DNA of 64,000 nt from Nymphaea colorata (GCF_008831285.2 NC_045147.1:436001-500000), one strand, 5' to 3'; counted from the first letter of the stretch, positions 24,072-35,600 are shown. The notes: a model not told the origin generated them from the letters alone. Program-made: numbers and translations.

Positions 24072-24074
<3 letters not shown>

Positions 24075-24606
24075 CATCAACTTATAAAAAAATAATTTTT
24101 TCTATTTATACAAAAACAATTACGTTGTTTATGGTCATCAACTCTTGATAATTGCATGTATAAATAACCCTTACCTACTTCCCTATACTCTGAAGTGGTC
24201 TCCCCATTTCCATACTCTTCCTTTCTACAAAAGTACTACTTTTGGATACAGGCATTCAATACATGTTTGTGCCTTCCTTGCCCCTTCCACTGACAGACAT
24301 CAAGATAGTAGAAAATGAAATACAAACAAAAGCTTTTCCATCCATTAATAACCAGCTTTTGGGGAATAAATAAAAGCAGAACAAAATTAAACATTTCAGT
24401 AGCACCACCAACCGTTCAAACAAAAACTTCTTGTTCATATTCTCCGAAGAGAGATAAAGAAAAACAAAAGTGAAGATGAGACCAAAAAAGAAAAAAGAAA
24501 GGGAACAAAACAGAGAAAACCCGAGCCTTAATAAAAAGCTCCTGGGAGCAGTGCCACAGAAAGGATTTTATAAAAAGGAGGATGGTAACTATCAAATTCT
24601 TGCTGC

Positions 24607-24705
24607 TTAGGAGGATTTGTAGTTCTTGATCTGCTTCAAAGCAGTGTTAGCATCACGAAGAGTACGAATGGTGCTTTTCTGTGTCGTAAAGATGGCTTCA
24701 CATGC
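24607..24705 (-). pseudogene. Fructokinase (pfkB family) C-terminus, left arm copy
   Basis: The minus strand gives 33 codons ending in TAA: ACEAIFTTQKSTIRTLRD, then ANTALKQIKNYKSS and stop. Plant fructokinases end with ...NACGAI.TTQKGAIP.LP..., and the match covers this whole tail. The family glycine in ACGAI is Glu here, and the LPD proline is Arg. The frame is cut at the palindrome centre, so only the last exon end is present. The ~600 bp to the left is T-rich on the minus strand, as expected of a 3' UTR. Fructokinase phosphorylates fructose in the cytosol or plastid; this fragment lacks the ATP and sugar sites. Confidence 0.7.
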
Positions 24706-24786
24706 ACAACACAGAAAGGTGCCAATCTTACTCTTCGTGATGCTAACACTGCTTTGAAGCTGATCAAGAACCACAAATCCTTCTAA
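24706..24786 (+). pseudogene. Fructokinase (pfkB family) C-terminus, right arm copy
   Basis: The plus strand gives TTQKGANLTLRDANTALK, then LIKNHKSF and TAA at 24784-24786. It keeps the G of TTQKG that the left arm lost, and shares the LPD to LRD change with the left arm. The two arms therefore descend from one already altered sequence by inverted duplication and have since diverged at several codons. The stop is followed by 3'-UTR-like sequence matching the left arm. Assignment rests on the C-terminal signature only. Confidence 0.7.
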
Positions 24787-25350
24787 GCAGCAAGAATTTG
24801 ATAGGCATCATCCTCTTTTTTATAAAATCCTTTCTGTGGCACCGTCCTCAGGAGATTTTTATTAAGGCTCGGTTTTCCTCTAGTTTGTTTCCTTTCCTTT
24901 TTCTTTTTTGGTCTCATCTTCACTTTTGTTTTTCTCTATCTCTAATGGGCGAATAAGAATGAGAAGTTTCTGTTTGAACAGTTGGTGGTGCTAATGAAAT
25001 GTTTAATTTTGTTATGTTTTTTATTTATTTCCGAAAAGCTGGTTATGAATGGATGGAAAAGCCTTTGTTCATCTTTCATTTTCTACTATCGTGACGTCTG
25101 TCACAGTGGAAAGGGCAAGGAAGGCACAAACATGTATTGAATGTCTGTAACCAAAAGCGATACTATTGTAGAAAGGAAGGAAGAGTATGGAAATGGGGCA
25201 ACCACTGCAGAGTATAGAGAAGTCGCTAAAGGGTTGTCTATACTTATACTTGCAATTATCAAGAGTTGATGATTCATGAACAATCAATTATCAAGAGTTG
25301 TAATTGTTTTCGCATAAATAGCGAAAGTTTATTTTTTCCATGAGTTGATG

Positions 25351-25357
25351 ATCTCTT

Positions 25358-25428
<71 letters not shown>

Positions 25429-25430
25429 TA
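25351..25430. repeat. Compound (CT)n-(TA)n-(CA)n microsatellite in right arm
   Basis: CT repeats at 25351-25372, AT repeats to 25384, CA repeats at about 25387-25420, then ATAT. It generates spurious frames. Confidence 0.95.
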
Positions 25431-25773
25431 CTATTGCTTCATCTTGGCTATTCAAACAATTCATTTGAGTATTCTTACAATGAAACAACAAACTATAAGA
25501 AACAAAAGGCAAAATAAACAAAAAGAATAGAAAACAAACATTGAACAGACAAACAGTACAGAAAATAGAAATACAGATGAAACAAACACTGGAAAAAAGG
25601 GACATGGTATTCAGTTTCTAAAATCGTCAAACAATGGACAAAGAGCACCATTGACATTGGCAGGATAGACAAAGCAGCCGTGTGGTAGATAGGACAGACA
25701 AAACAGTCATGTGGTAGACAGGATGTTTTGTTTATTATGTCCAATGATACAACTATCAAACATCATCTTAGAG

Positions 25774-26149
25774 GGTGTCTTTTAAGGAGTCTGATAACAA
25801 GAACATTGCATTATTTGGAATGCAAATGGAACACAGTATTCCAGAGAACACAGTCCCTCTTATAGCCCTCCAAATTTGATCGACTGGTTCCCATGAGAGT
25901 TATCAATATCCAAATTGAGGATTGGTTGAATTATACATGGCTAGAAAAACAAAATCCCGATGCAATAATCTTACTACTTACATATCCATGAGGATGAAAC
26001 CCGGTTCGATTTGTTCGGACTGGCTAGGGTCTAAGGCGGGCCAGATACAACTCGGCATGTAGAGTGGTGGAAGAAGCTGGTAAACCTTATTTGGAAGATC
26101 CTTGTTACAACCTAAATTTGATGTGAACCCAATTTCTCACATTGCAACC
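25774..26149. other. Flank between palindrome and solo LTR
   Basis: Nothing recognised. The last 5 bp (26145-26149, caacc) are the left target duplication of the solo LTR. Confidence 0.5.
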
Positions 26150-27814
26150 TGTTCGTATCCCCAAAATTTTGGTTTGGTTTTGGAGTGCTCCAGAAAAATG
26201 AGTTTTGTTTTGAAAATGAGAGAAAGGGACTCGCCCGTCGGTACGAGGATCGACCGTTCCCGACACCTTTACCAGGAGTAATCAATCCAAGGGCTATGTT
26301 TATTATTGATGCATTTCATTTTGGCTTGAACATATCTCAATATGCGGTGTAGAAGAATATTGAAACTTTGATGTTTCAAATTTTTGAAAAAGTTCTTGAA
26401 GCATTACTTGAGAATGTAAAATATTTTAGGAAAAACTAGAATTGAGAAATCTTTGTAAATATCATTTGGAAAACTTAGGAAATCATTTTGAAGTCATTTT
26501 AGTGTTCTCTTAAGACTTTAAGTAGGTTTAAGGTTTTGCTCTAATTCAGTTACTACCTAGTTAGAGTTCTATCTCATGTTGCTTAAGTTCTTTTAGAAAT
26601 GTGTTTGTGATCATTTGTGGTGTTAAGTGAATGTGGATGCATGAATGCGTTGATCGTATATGATTTATTCCTATCACAACAATCATCTAAAGACATTCCT
26701 ACCAGCACATACATCTAAGTTTTTTGTTTTCATAGTTATCATATATAAGAAGGAAAAATTTTTGAAAATAGATTGGGGTTGTAGACCATCAATCATGAAT
26801 CCAATATTGAGTCATTACTTGATTTTTGGTCTTGATGAACTCAGTAAATAAAAGAAATAATGAGAGAAAAATGTTAAAAAGAATAGAAGAGATGAAATAC
26901 TCTCATGAAAAGAAATAGAGGAAGATATAGAGAAAGACAAGCATATGCGTATACATACCATTGTATATACACATATATGAAAGTTTGTAAAAATGATATT
27001 GATTTGAATAGAAGGAGAGTTTTTAGAGGAAAAGAGAGATACATATGTATATATACATACATATGTTTGCATAAGAAATTTTGTAAGAGAAGATATTTGT
27101 CTTGAAAAGAGAAATAAAATATTCAAAAGAAAAGAAATAGAACACATGTATATACGCATTCATGTACATATGAAAATTTGTAAAATAGAATGTGGAAACA
27201 TAGAGAGAGAAGGATGAAGGGAATCATCATGTGCACATATATGTATGTAACATGTATACACATATGTGTCTTCATGAAATTAGAAATCAAGAAATAACTT
27301 AAAATAACCGACTTCAAGTTCGATGTAGGCCGAAGGGGAGCTTGAACTCATGTAAGAGTCCAAGCTAAGTTTCCAAAGCCACATTAGAAAGGATTTTTCA
27401 AAAATATTTTGGAAAACATGATTTTAAATATTTTTGGTATATGAATATAAAACATAGTTACTTAGTTTGTTACAAGGGAATATGTTTCTTTTACTGTTGG
27501 GTATGGAAGAAAATCAAGCAATATAACGAGACACTCGTTAGGGTTCCTAATTGGGTGATTAAGAAGGAATCTAAGCGTAATGACATGAAGATGCATTTTT
27601 AACATGTACACATTCGTGAGGGTTTTCCCCGGGTTGGACAAGTCTCAACCTCAAAAATTAACATAAAAGAAGGAGAAAATCCCCAAACCATACTCTCATT
27701 CTCACTGTGCATTTATATGGAAAATCAAAGAACTATGCATGGACAATATCTTGAAACAAAGCAATATTCAAGGAAAGAGAGAGAGAGATAGAGCATGATT
27801 TAATCATAAGATGA

Positions 27815-28290
27815 AATATCATCTCATCTTCTCATGCTCTCGGTACACTCGAGCATAGCCTCTTGACTCTAAAATAGAGATTGAGAGCTATCTCATATGG
27901 TCATGGGGAGGGAGAGAAAGGAAAAACATCACAACAAGACTACATTCAAGAAGAGATAGAACATGATGCAATCACAAAATGAAATATCATCTCCTCTCAT
28001 GCTCCCGGTGCACTCGAGCGTAGTCTCTTGACTCTAAAATAGAGATTGAGGGCTATCTCATATGGCCACAAGGAGATGAAGACGGGAGGAAAATGGGAGA
28101 AGCAAAATAAGACTATATTAAAAAAAAAAAACATGATTCAATCATGAAATGAAATATTGCTTCACCTTCTCATGCTCCCGGTGCACTCAAGAATAGCCTC
28201 TTGACTCTAAAGTAGAGATTTTAGAGCTATCTTGTATGGTCATGGGGAGATGAAGAAGGTAAGAAATAGAGAAAAGTATGGAGTGGGATG
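27815..28290 (+). repeat. Three tandem ~165-bp units inside solo LTR A
   Basis: The segment ggtacactcgagcatagcct at 27841, ggtgcactcgagcgtagtct at 28006 and ggtgcactcaagaatagcct at 28177 marks three units, each followed by tcttgactctaaa, then gagat, agctatct, atggtcat(g)gggag. The copy of this LTR at 50951-57523 has a single unit (about 56218-56300), so copy number varies within the family. Confidence 0.85.
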
Positions 28291-28814
28291 TGTGTTACAT
28301 ATCTCTTAAGAGAACGATTTGAGGGGAAAATGACCACCCTTTCTTGGATGATCCTAGATTCACCTTGAATGGAGCTCCAAGATGATGAAGAAGACACCTC
28401 CAAGAGATCTTCGTGCTCTCTTCAAGAGTTGTAGCTTGATGAAGCTTGCTCTAAGTTGGAGAAGAAGAGAGAAATGAAAAGAAAGAAGAAGAGGAAAATA
28501 GAGGAAAAGAGCTAAAAACTCTAAGTCCTCAAGTGAGAATGCACTAGAGCTTCTCCAAGGGCTAGCTCTTTTTTTATGGCCCAAGAGGGGAAAAATGAGG
28601 GTATTTATAGAGAGTTTTGAAGCCAAAACTCAAAATTCAATTTTTTTGGATTTTTATAACATTTTCAAATAATTTTGAATAGGATTTGCTTAAGTATGAT
28701 CGGCTATTAAGCCTGAAAATTCATTTTTGAGGTGTAGGGAGGGCTAATGCCCACTTAAAACGCTCAAAATCACCCTTTAAAGGTCAATTTTGAAGAAAAA
28801 ATGGGGCTAAGCGC

Positions 28815-28970
28815 CTTGGCAGCGCACACGCGCAGCCATGACCGTGCGATCGCAGCGACAGCACATCGCGCTGTTGCGCGCAGGCCATCACGCGAGTGCG
28901 TGTTGCGAGAAAACGGTCACGCGACAGTGCGTCGTGTGACTACGTGTTGCGGGACGCGCAAAAACACACA
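28815..28970. other. CpG-dense patch inside the LTR
   Basis: A run of short gcgc/cgcg words (cagcgcacacgcgcagcc, catcgcgctgttgcgcgcag, catcacgcgagtgcgtgttg) in otherwise AT-rich DNA. The same region in LTR B2 (about 56875-56995) keeps the pattern with many CG to TG changes. It could be a promoter-like region of the LTR, but no TATA or start site is proven. Confidence 0.55.
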
Positions 28971-29391
28971 TTTTTTAAAACTAAATAAAATCTGGTAAAA
29001 TAAAATGAAAATGTGGTTTATATAGGAAGCATAAATCATTTTTTGGTGTAAAAGTAAAGTTATTGTTAAAAATGGGTAGCTGACTCCCTTTTGAGCAACT
29101 CCAAACTCGCTCCAAATCCGATTTTGGTTCAGTCGGTTGTCGACTCATTCGAGCGCACGATTTGGGTTCAAAAACATGTTTTGGTGTGAGAATGAGACCT
29201 TAAAACAAAGGAAAGGTCCGCACACACTCAACGCTCAAATTTTGTAGTTTCACACTTAATTTCGAATTTTGGGTTTGAAAAGCTTGTTTTGGATCTGAAT
29301 TGTGGTTTTGGATCTAATTTAGATAAAAAAAATTGGATTTTGTGTTTTGGTAAAAGAGTGTAGCATTTTGGAAAAATTTGGGGTGATTACA

Positions 29392-30664
29392 CAACCTGAT
29401 TGAATTTGGATTAGCTCTAAACAAGTAGTTAGAAATAAGAACCTGTCACATGTTCATTAAGTCTCTCATTGGTTGAATTAATGGACATATGTCATCATTT
29501 TGGTCGGAGGTCAAGTTTATGTTTTCTATGTGGGGATTGAGCTAGGAACCTGGATTTGATTCAGAACCATGTAAAGATTCCACCTGAATAATCATGGATG
29601 TGCTATAACTGAATGGCCAGCCACCTGCGTTTTGAATGAATACATTTTCCTCCAATAAGAAATACAAAAAGCATTGGCTACTGTCTTTTGCTGTTAAACT
29701 TTCCACAAAATGCATGTCAAGCAGTGGTGGAGTCAGAGATTTCTTGATAGGGATACTCTAAGTTTAAATTGCAAATTTTAGGGGTACTCATATATAGAAA
29801 ACTAAAAATTAATGAAGTTTCTGAATGTACATAAAGTAAATTTTGTCAACAAGTGTGGGCAATTGTCTACCCCAGCACCAACGTGGCTCCATCACTGATA
29901 TTAAGAACCTATTTGATTCCATAATTCATGTTTGGGTGGCCATCTGAAATTGTGTTTTCAGAAAATCAGTTTTCTAAAAATGCCGCTCTTATACGTGAGT
30001 GAAAAAAACTATCCCTTTCCATGTTATTCATTCGAAAACAGTTTTTATCATACCCATTCAAACATAAAAACAATTTTTTTAAAATTATTTTAAAATAATC
30101 ACTTTTATGTACAAGCGCCACCTTATATTTTTTTTTTCACGTGCAAATTATGCTCAAGAAACCGTTGATGCCTCATGTATTTGAACTCTTAAATTCTAAT
30201 CTCCTTTAACTAAATGGTTTTACTGCAATTCCTTAGATGTGAATACTTTTCCATGTCTTCATGAATGCTGTAAATTAAAGTCGTTTTCTATATATCTTGT
30301 GTAAAAAAAAAGGGAACAACGCAACACACCAGTGCGGACAATAAGCATTGACATATATTTTTTTATATTTTTTTGTATTCGCTATTTATTGGATCAGAAA
30401 ATGGGAGGACAAACATTACTATTTTATTTAAACAAAGGCCATTACAAGTCAACATAGCCGGATTAATCAGGCCAATATATTATATCTCCCAGTATTACTT
30501 GAAAGGCCCTATATTAATGGCATAAACTTTGCATGTCCAATACAAGCCACTAATAACTTCGTAGATTAGTGCGATTTCTAACATGGTTCACTTGCCGGCA
30601 ACTGATGTTATGAAAAAGATAAACAGAACTAGTGAAATTTAGTTGTTCTTAAATTACACAAACA
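29392..30664. other. Non-coding flank with one MITE
   Basis: Apart from the small hAT-like MITE at 29722-29897, nothing is recognised. T- and A-runs occur at 30060-30140 and 30300-30380. Confidence 0.45.
29722..29897. mobile_element. Small hAT-like MITE, CAGTGGTGGAG ends
   Basis: Left end CAGTGGTGGAGTCAGAGATT; right end CAACGTGGCTCCATCACTG, giving an imperfect 14-bp inverted repeat (CAGTGGTGGAGTCA with CAGTGATGGAGCCA). Flanks atgtcaag and atattaag agree at 6 of 8 positions, compatible with an old 8-bp duplication. Ends of this type are common among plant hAT MITEs. A related one-ended fragment lies at 48827. Confidence 0.75.
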
Positions 30665-32165
30665 GTGCGGAATATATACTTTTTCTTTTCAATTTTCTAA
30701 CCATGTTGCCATGATTTTTGTGCTCAAAACATGGAAACCCAATCTTAATTTACTTCACTTGGATGTAAATAGATTTTTTTTAATTAATATGGCACAGGAA
30801 TAGAAGTGCAAGACTCATCAATTTGTTGCAACCTAGAAAATGCAAATATTTGAGCAATAAAAAAAGACTACGTGCGAATTATTTTAGCACAACATCAACA
30901 TGTGTGCAGTTGAATTTTGAAAAGAAAACATAAAGGTTTGCTTTCGAACTGCTGCTTTACAAAATTTGTGCAATTGCATTGTACCAAATATTCCTGGTTC
31001 CATGAATATGTATGTCTTCTTATCCACTAAATGAGGCAAGTGGATTCTAAATGTCCATTTGTTGCTTTTGTATAGAAGTAGGGTTCTGATCAATGTTCTA
31101 TTGGAAATTGAAAAAAGAATCTCTGCCAAATACAATATTCATAATCTGAAGAGTGCATAATTAGAAAGGACATTCTTGGGATGATATCAAGCGATATATT
31201 CTCCACAAATATCAATAGTTTATGACAGTGAGATGGCTTTACCATAAAAATGAACACTAATTAAGGAAAAAACCTGGTTACAGAAAAAAGATGCATGGGC
31301 AACCAACTTCCCTGTATGTAGGGATGTGCACGAGCTGACCTGAGTCAGCTTAAACTCGGCTTGAGTGTCCTGAAAGAAACTCAAACTCAGCTCAAGCTGG
31401 AGTCGAGTTCGATTTCATTATCTCGAGCTCAAACTCTTAAAATTCGAACTTGGCTCATTTAAGCTGGAGTTGAAGATTAGCTTGAGCTGAGCCAAGGATT
31501 TCATTAAAAATTATTATTTTAAAGAAAGAGGAAACATGTAAATTTGAACATGGAACCTCCCACACACCAGCCATGTGCATATACATTTAGCTACTATTAT
31601 TTCTGATAACTTTATGAGATGTATTTTATATATTTTCTTTTTCGACCTTAACTGAGTTTAACAAAGATGAACTTGCTTAACTCGAGCTCAACTCGATTAA
31701 TAAAATGGGTCGAGTTCGAGTCAAGTTTATCGTGTTAGTTTGCGTCGAGCTCGAGTTAGCTCAACTCGTTGAACATCCCTATCTGTATGTGAGAAGAGAA
31801 AAGAAAAGCCATCCATATACATCCATTTATTCTCTTCTTAAAGCTGCAATTACACCTATAAATATAATGAACGTTCACCTAGTTAATTTGTGTAGGCGAG
31901 AAAAACATTGTCTCAAAATGTAGGAGCTAATTAAGGGAGATGATTCTAATAAAAGTGAGAAATAGGAAATCAAGCCGATCATTTGGCCGATGAGTGGTGA
32001 GACTACTTTTGATTTTGGTTGCTTATTTCTTCAATCTGGTTTCTTTTGATGTGCAAGATTAGTAGATTGAAGACAAGGTGGTGCCCCTCCTTTGTGGTCG
32101 AAATGTGTCCCAAAAGCAAAGTTTGAAAGACTAGAGATCTTTAGATTCAAATGATGATGAGCAAT
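30665..32165. repeat. Dispersed unit U, copy 3 (longest), interrupted
   Basis: It shares ordered blocks with 36790-37990, 22430-23115 and 11515-13105: ttttctaaccatgttgcc, ttaattaatatggcaca, catcaatttgttg, aaaatttgtgcaattgcatt, gtgcataattagaaag, the TATA-like cctataaatata at 31855-31866, ctcaaaatgtaggagctaa, ggccgatgagtggtgagact. A hAT-like element occupies 31319-31781. The right end is cut by the copia LTR at 32166, before the segment that looks coding in copy 4. Function unknown. Confidence 0.75.
31319..31781. mobile_element. hAT-like element of the GAGTCGAGCTCG family, short, no gene capture seen
   Basis: Left end TAGGGATGTGCACGAGCTGA; right end CTCGTTGAACATCCCTA. The flanks are cctgtatg (31311-31318) and tctgtatg (31782-31789), an 8-bp duplication with one mismatch. 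The homologous position in unit U copies at 22598 (ccttgtatgggagaag) and 37371 (ccctgcatgggagaag) is uninterrupted, giving two empty-site controls. The subterminal DNA has the aactcgagctc words of the family; the interior is AT-rich. Confidence 0.88.
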
Positions 32166-32406
32166 TGATAAACACGGAGGAGGAAAGAATGAAAGACACG
32201 ATGGAAGGGCAAGCGATTACTCATGATCTCATATTCACAGTTGCAGTACAAAAGGTATGGTAACATACAAGGATAGACACTAAGTGTCAACATCTTGTCC
32301 AAAGAAAGTTAAACAATAAAATAAGTTTCCAAAACAGAAAATATTTACAAGATAAACTCCTCAATTAACGAGATATAAATCTTATCTAGATAGGCAACCA
32401 TTAACA
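32166..32406 (-). repeat. 3' LTR of the copia element
   Basis: 241 bp on the minus strand from TGTTAATGGTTGCC to GTGTTTATCA, with TG...CA ends. Next to it, 32407-32420 read on the minus strand is AACTTGTGGGGGAG, a typical polypurine tract. Confidence 0.85.
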
Positions 32407-32420
32407 CTCCCCCACAAGTT

Positions 32421-35400
32421 GGAGCTCCTGGATCTATCAGGTCCAACTTGCATCTTAATTTATAGAATGGATCTTTTCCCAATGCTTTCATGAAGATATC
32501 GGCAAATTGATCCTTTGAATCGACATACTTGATGCAAATCTCTCTAGTTTGAATCTTCTCCCGAACGACATGACAATCGATCTCTATGTGCTTTGTTCTT
32601 ACATGAAACACAGGGTTTGCAACGATGTAGTTATCTGCTTAATTGTCAGAAAACATCTTCATTGCTCGACTTTGTTTAATGCCAAGGTCATGAAGAATGT
32701 ATTTTATCCATGAGATTTCACCAAAAGCTGAAGCCATTGCTCTATATTCTACTTCTGTCGAAGATTTTGATACAGTTATTTGCTTCTTTACTTTCCATGA
32801 AACTAGACTATCTCTAATGAATGAATAAAAATGATGTAGACCTTCTTGTCATAGGGCATGATGCCCAATCTGAGTCACAAAAACCTTTAATGTTGATATC
32901 ACTTTGGAAAGATAAAATAATTCCATAACTTAGTGTAGACTTTACATAGCAAAGAATACATAAAGCTATCTCCAAGTGCCTGGTTCTTGGCTGAGCCATA
33001 AATTGATTTAAAATGTGGACACTATGCAAAGTGTCCGGTCAAGAAATGGTCAGATAGAGAATGCATCCAATGAGTTTTCTGAAGAAGGTGTGTCCTTAAG
33101 AGATTGTCCTCTTTGATTCTCTAATTTTAAATGCTGCTCCATAGGTATATCAATAGGCTTCGTACCACTATAACCAAATTTTTTAAGAATGTCCATCGCA
33201 TATTTCTTTTGGGATAGGAAGATTCTCTTTTTTGATCTGGCCACTTCAATACCCAACAAATACTTTAACTTGCCTAGATCTTCAATTGAAATTTGGCATT
33301 GATAATAGTTTTTAATTCTCCAATAGCTTGCTTGTTATCTCCTGCAATAATGATATCATCAACATAAATAATTATGAATAAATTCTCATTCTGGTTGACT
33401 CTTGAGAATAGAGAATAATTAGTCTTTAATTGAGAGAAACCAAGATCTTAAGGGTCTCTGTGAGTTTAAAAATCCAGTTCCAAGATTATTGCTTCAACCC
33501 ATACAAAGATTTCTTCAATCGACATACCATATTGCTCTCCTCCTATCAGCTAAAACCAGGTGGGAGCATCATGTAGACTTATTCGTCTAAATCCCCGCGT
33601 AAAAAGACATTTTTTACATCCACCCGCAAGATATGCCACCCTTTGATAGCAGCAATGGACAAAAGGCAGTGGGAGAAAAATTCTCTGTATAGTCTACACC
33701 TTCAATTTAAGTATAGCCCTTAGCAATGAGGGGAGCATTATACCTTTCGATTGAGCCGTCGGCATGATAATTTTATAAACCCAATGGCAGCCAATAGGTT
33801 GTTTTCCAGGTGGGATAGATACAATTTCCCAGGTAGAGTTTTCCTCTAGTGCCCGTATTTCAGTAGCCATAGCGTCTTGCCATTCTTGATGTTGCATGGC
33901 TTCATGAAAGGTGACATGTTTGTGGTGGCTATGTACAGAGATAATGAAAGCTTGATGACAAATGGTAAATTTATCTTGATGAAGGAAGTGATGTAATGGA
34001 TACCTTGTTTCTTTGGAAGTTGTTGACGAGTTGGATGATGTGGGTTGAGTCGACAAGAAGCATTGGTAATCTTTGAGGTGAGAGGGAGCCATGGTGCCTG
34101 ATAGAATGTCTTAGAAAAGGTGCATTGTCGATAGTAGGGGATGGTGAAATGATGGAGCCGGGTATTGGTGGTTCATTGGGTGTTGGCATGTGGGTATTAT
34201 GTGAAGAGGAGGTAGGTGGTGAGGTCTCTTGATGGTCATGGTACTCATACTCAAATGATTCAATGATAATAGAGGTAAAATAATTTGACTTTCAGTGGTA
34301 GAGATGTTTTGAAAAGGGAACTCATTTTCAATAAATGTTACATCGCAACTAGTAAAAATCTCATGAGCTTCAAAGTCATAGACTTTGTAAGCACTTTGGC
34401 TAAAGGGATACCCAATGAAAATGCAATGCATTGCACTAGCATCAAATTTATGAGTTTTGCAAATGTTGTAACTGTAGCAAAGACAACAAACTTCAAATGT
34501 GTCATATTTTGGAGCACACCCACGTAAAATTTCGTAAGGATCTTTGCTGCGTAGGGGTTGAGTAGGAAGTCTATTGAGTAAATACGCAATGGTAAGGACA
34601 CACTCACCCCAAAAACATAATGGTAATTTGGAGTGAAAAGATAGGGCACGAGCGAAATTGAGAAGATCTTTATGCTGACGTTCGACGGCATCATTCTCCT
34701 GGGGTGTTGCAATGCAAGAATATTGTCTTTCTAAGCCTTTGGAATGTAAACAAAAAAAAAAGTTCATATCATTTAAAAAAATTCAGTCCCATTATCGCTT
34801 CTATTTTTTTTAATGGTAGTTTGAAATTGATTTTCTACAATATTGACAAAACTTTAATAAGAAAACAAATTTCAGACTTATAATGCATGAGATATACCCA
34901 TGTACATCGAAAGAAATCATTGACAACAGTAAGAAAATAATGTGCACCCAATAGAGAAGCTGTTTTATAACCTCCCCAAACATCACAATGAATCAATTGA
35001 AAAACATGAGTAGTGGATATAGAACTATTACGTAATGATAATCGAGTCTATTTAGCAAGATGACATGTACAACAATGTTCATCATTATTGGGAAAATTAA
35101 GAGAACTAAAAAGAGTTTTTAACTGCAAATTGGATGGTGTCTCTCCCTCAAAGATGTACAATCCATGCTTTAGCCTACCCTTCCCAACCGTCCTCGAGCG
35201 ATAGTCCTGAATGAAACAAGATTGATTATCAAAGACAACATGACAATTATTTTTTTTTTAACAATTCTTCAAATAGATATAAGATCAAAGGAAAATAATG
35301 GAACAACAAAGAACATGAGATAATGTAAGGAATGTGTTGAGATGAATCCGACCAACATGAGTGACAGGCGCACTAGTAGTCTAGTACCATCTTGGACCTT

Positions 35401-35600
35401 GACAGGATTAGATGTGGTTGGACTAAGATTGAAAAGGGTTGATGAGGAATTAACAATATGGTGAGTAGCTCCCTTGTCCATGATCCACGTTTGAGAGGAG
35501 ATAGAACAAACAAGAGGGAATGAGGGAGTACCTGCAAGCTTGACTTTAGGATTTTTACTGTTCATAAACTCCATGAATTGATGATAAAAGTCAGCCATGA
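32421..35600 (-). pseudogene. copia pol remnant (protease, integrase, RT, RNase H)
   Basis: Read right to left on the minus strand. Protease at 35269-35598, with WIMDKGATHHI in place of the family DSGA site. Integrase C-terminal half at 34111-34767 (ENDAVERQHKDLLNFARA, CFWGECVLTIAYLLNRLP, CIFIGYPFSQSAYKVYDFE). RT start at 33694-34092 (WQDAMATEIRALEENSTWEI, GCHWVYKI). YVDDII active site near 33345-33365. RT tail at 33050-33259 (MLGIEVARSKKRIFLSQKKY). RNase H end at 32345-32611 (VRTKHIEIDCHVVREKI, DIFMKALGKDPF). Integrase zinc-finger traces (DEHCCTCHLAK) lie near 35070. Frames are broken throughout. Confidence 0.85.

Larger units (their letters stand above)
23703..25773. repeat. 2.07-kb inverted repeat (palindrome) built from a fructokinase 3' end
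   Basis: The left arm (23703-24687) and right arm (24706-25773) are reverse complements with a loop of about 18 bp. Examples of paired blocks: gtgttagcatcacgaagagt (24637-24656) with actcttcgtgatgctaacac; ggattttataaaaaggagga (24562-24581) with cctcttttttataaaatcc near 24810; cattgtaagaatactcaaa (23961) with ttgagtattcttacaatg near 25465; gtttgatagatgtaccatca (23713) with its partner near 25746. GA repeats (24034-24071) face CT/TA/CA repeats (25351-25430) in the other arm. From the centre outwards each arm contains the end of a coding region, a stop and 3'-UTR-like T-rich DNA. Microsatellite expansion accounts for much of the arm-length difference. Confidence 0.92.
26150..29391 (+). mobile_element. 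Solo LTR of family L3k, complete (copy A)
   Basis: It begins TGTTCGTATCCCCAAAATTT and ends GGGGTGATTACA, giving the TG...CA ends of an LTR. It is flanked by a perfect 5-bp duplication caacc (26145-26149 and 29392-29396). No gag or pol is present between the ends, so this is either a solo LTR left by LTR-LTR recombination or a non-coding element. At 3242 bp it is long for a plant LTR. Relatives in this window: 1-775 (minus), 11239-11310, 50213-59521 and 50951-57523. Copies share a start-proximal block (gtcggtacgaggatcgaccg here at 26240), a purine-rich middle and a CpG-rich patch at about 28800. The lineage is unknown. Confidence 0.9.

Noticed and set aside
23690-24148. 152-codon frame in the left palindrome arm
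   Set aside because: It runs through T-rich 3'-flank DNA and the GA microsatellite, and the other arm does not conserve the frame.
26815-27317. Ser/Phe/Ile/Tyr-rich frames
   Set aside because: They arise from the GA- and TA-rich middle of the L3k LTR.
26103-29391. Alternative LTR start TGTTACAACC at 26103
   Set aside because: It also begins with TG, but no matching 5-bp repeat exists. Starting at 26150 gives a perfect caacc duplication and matches the start of the other copies.
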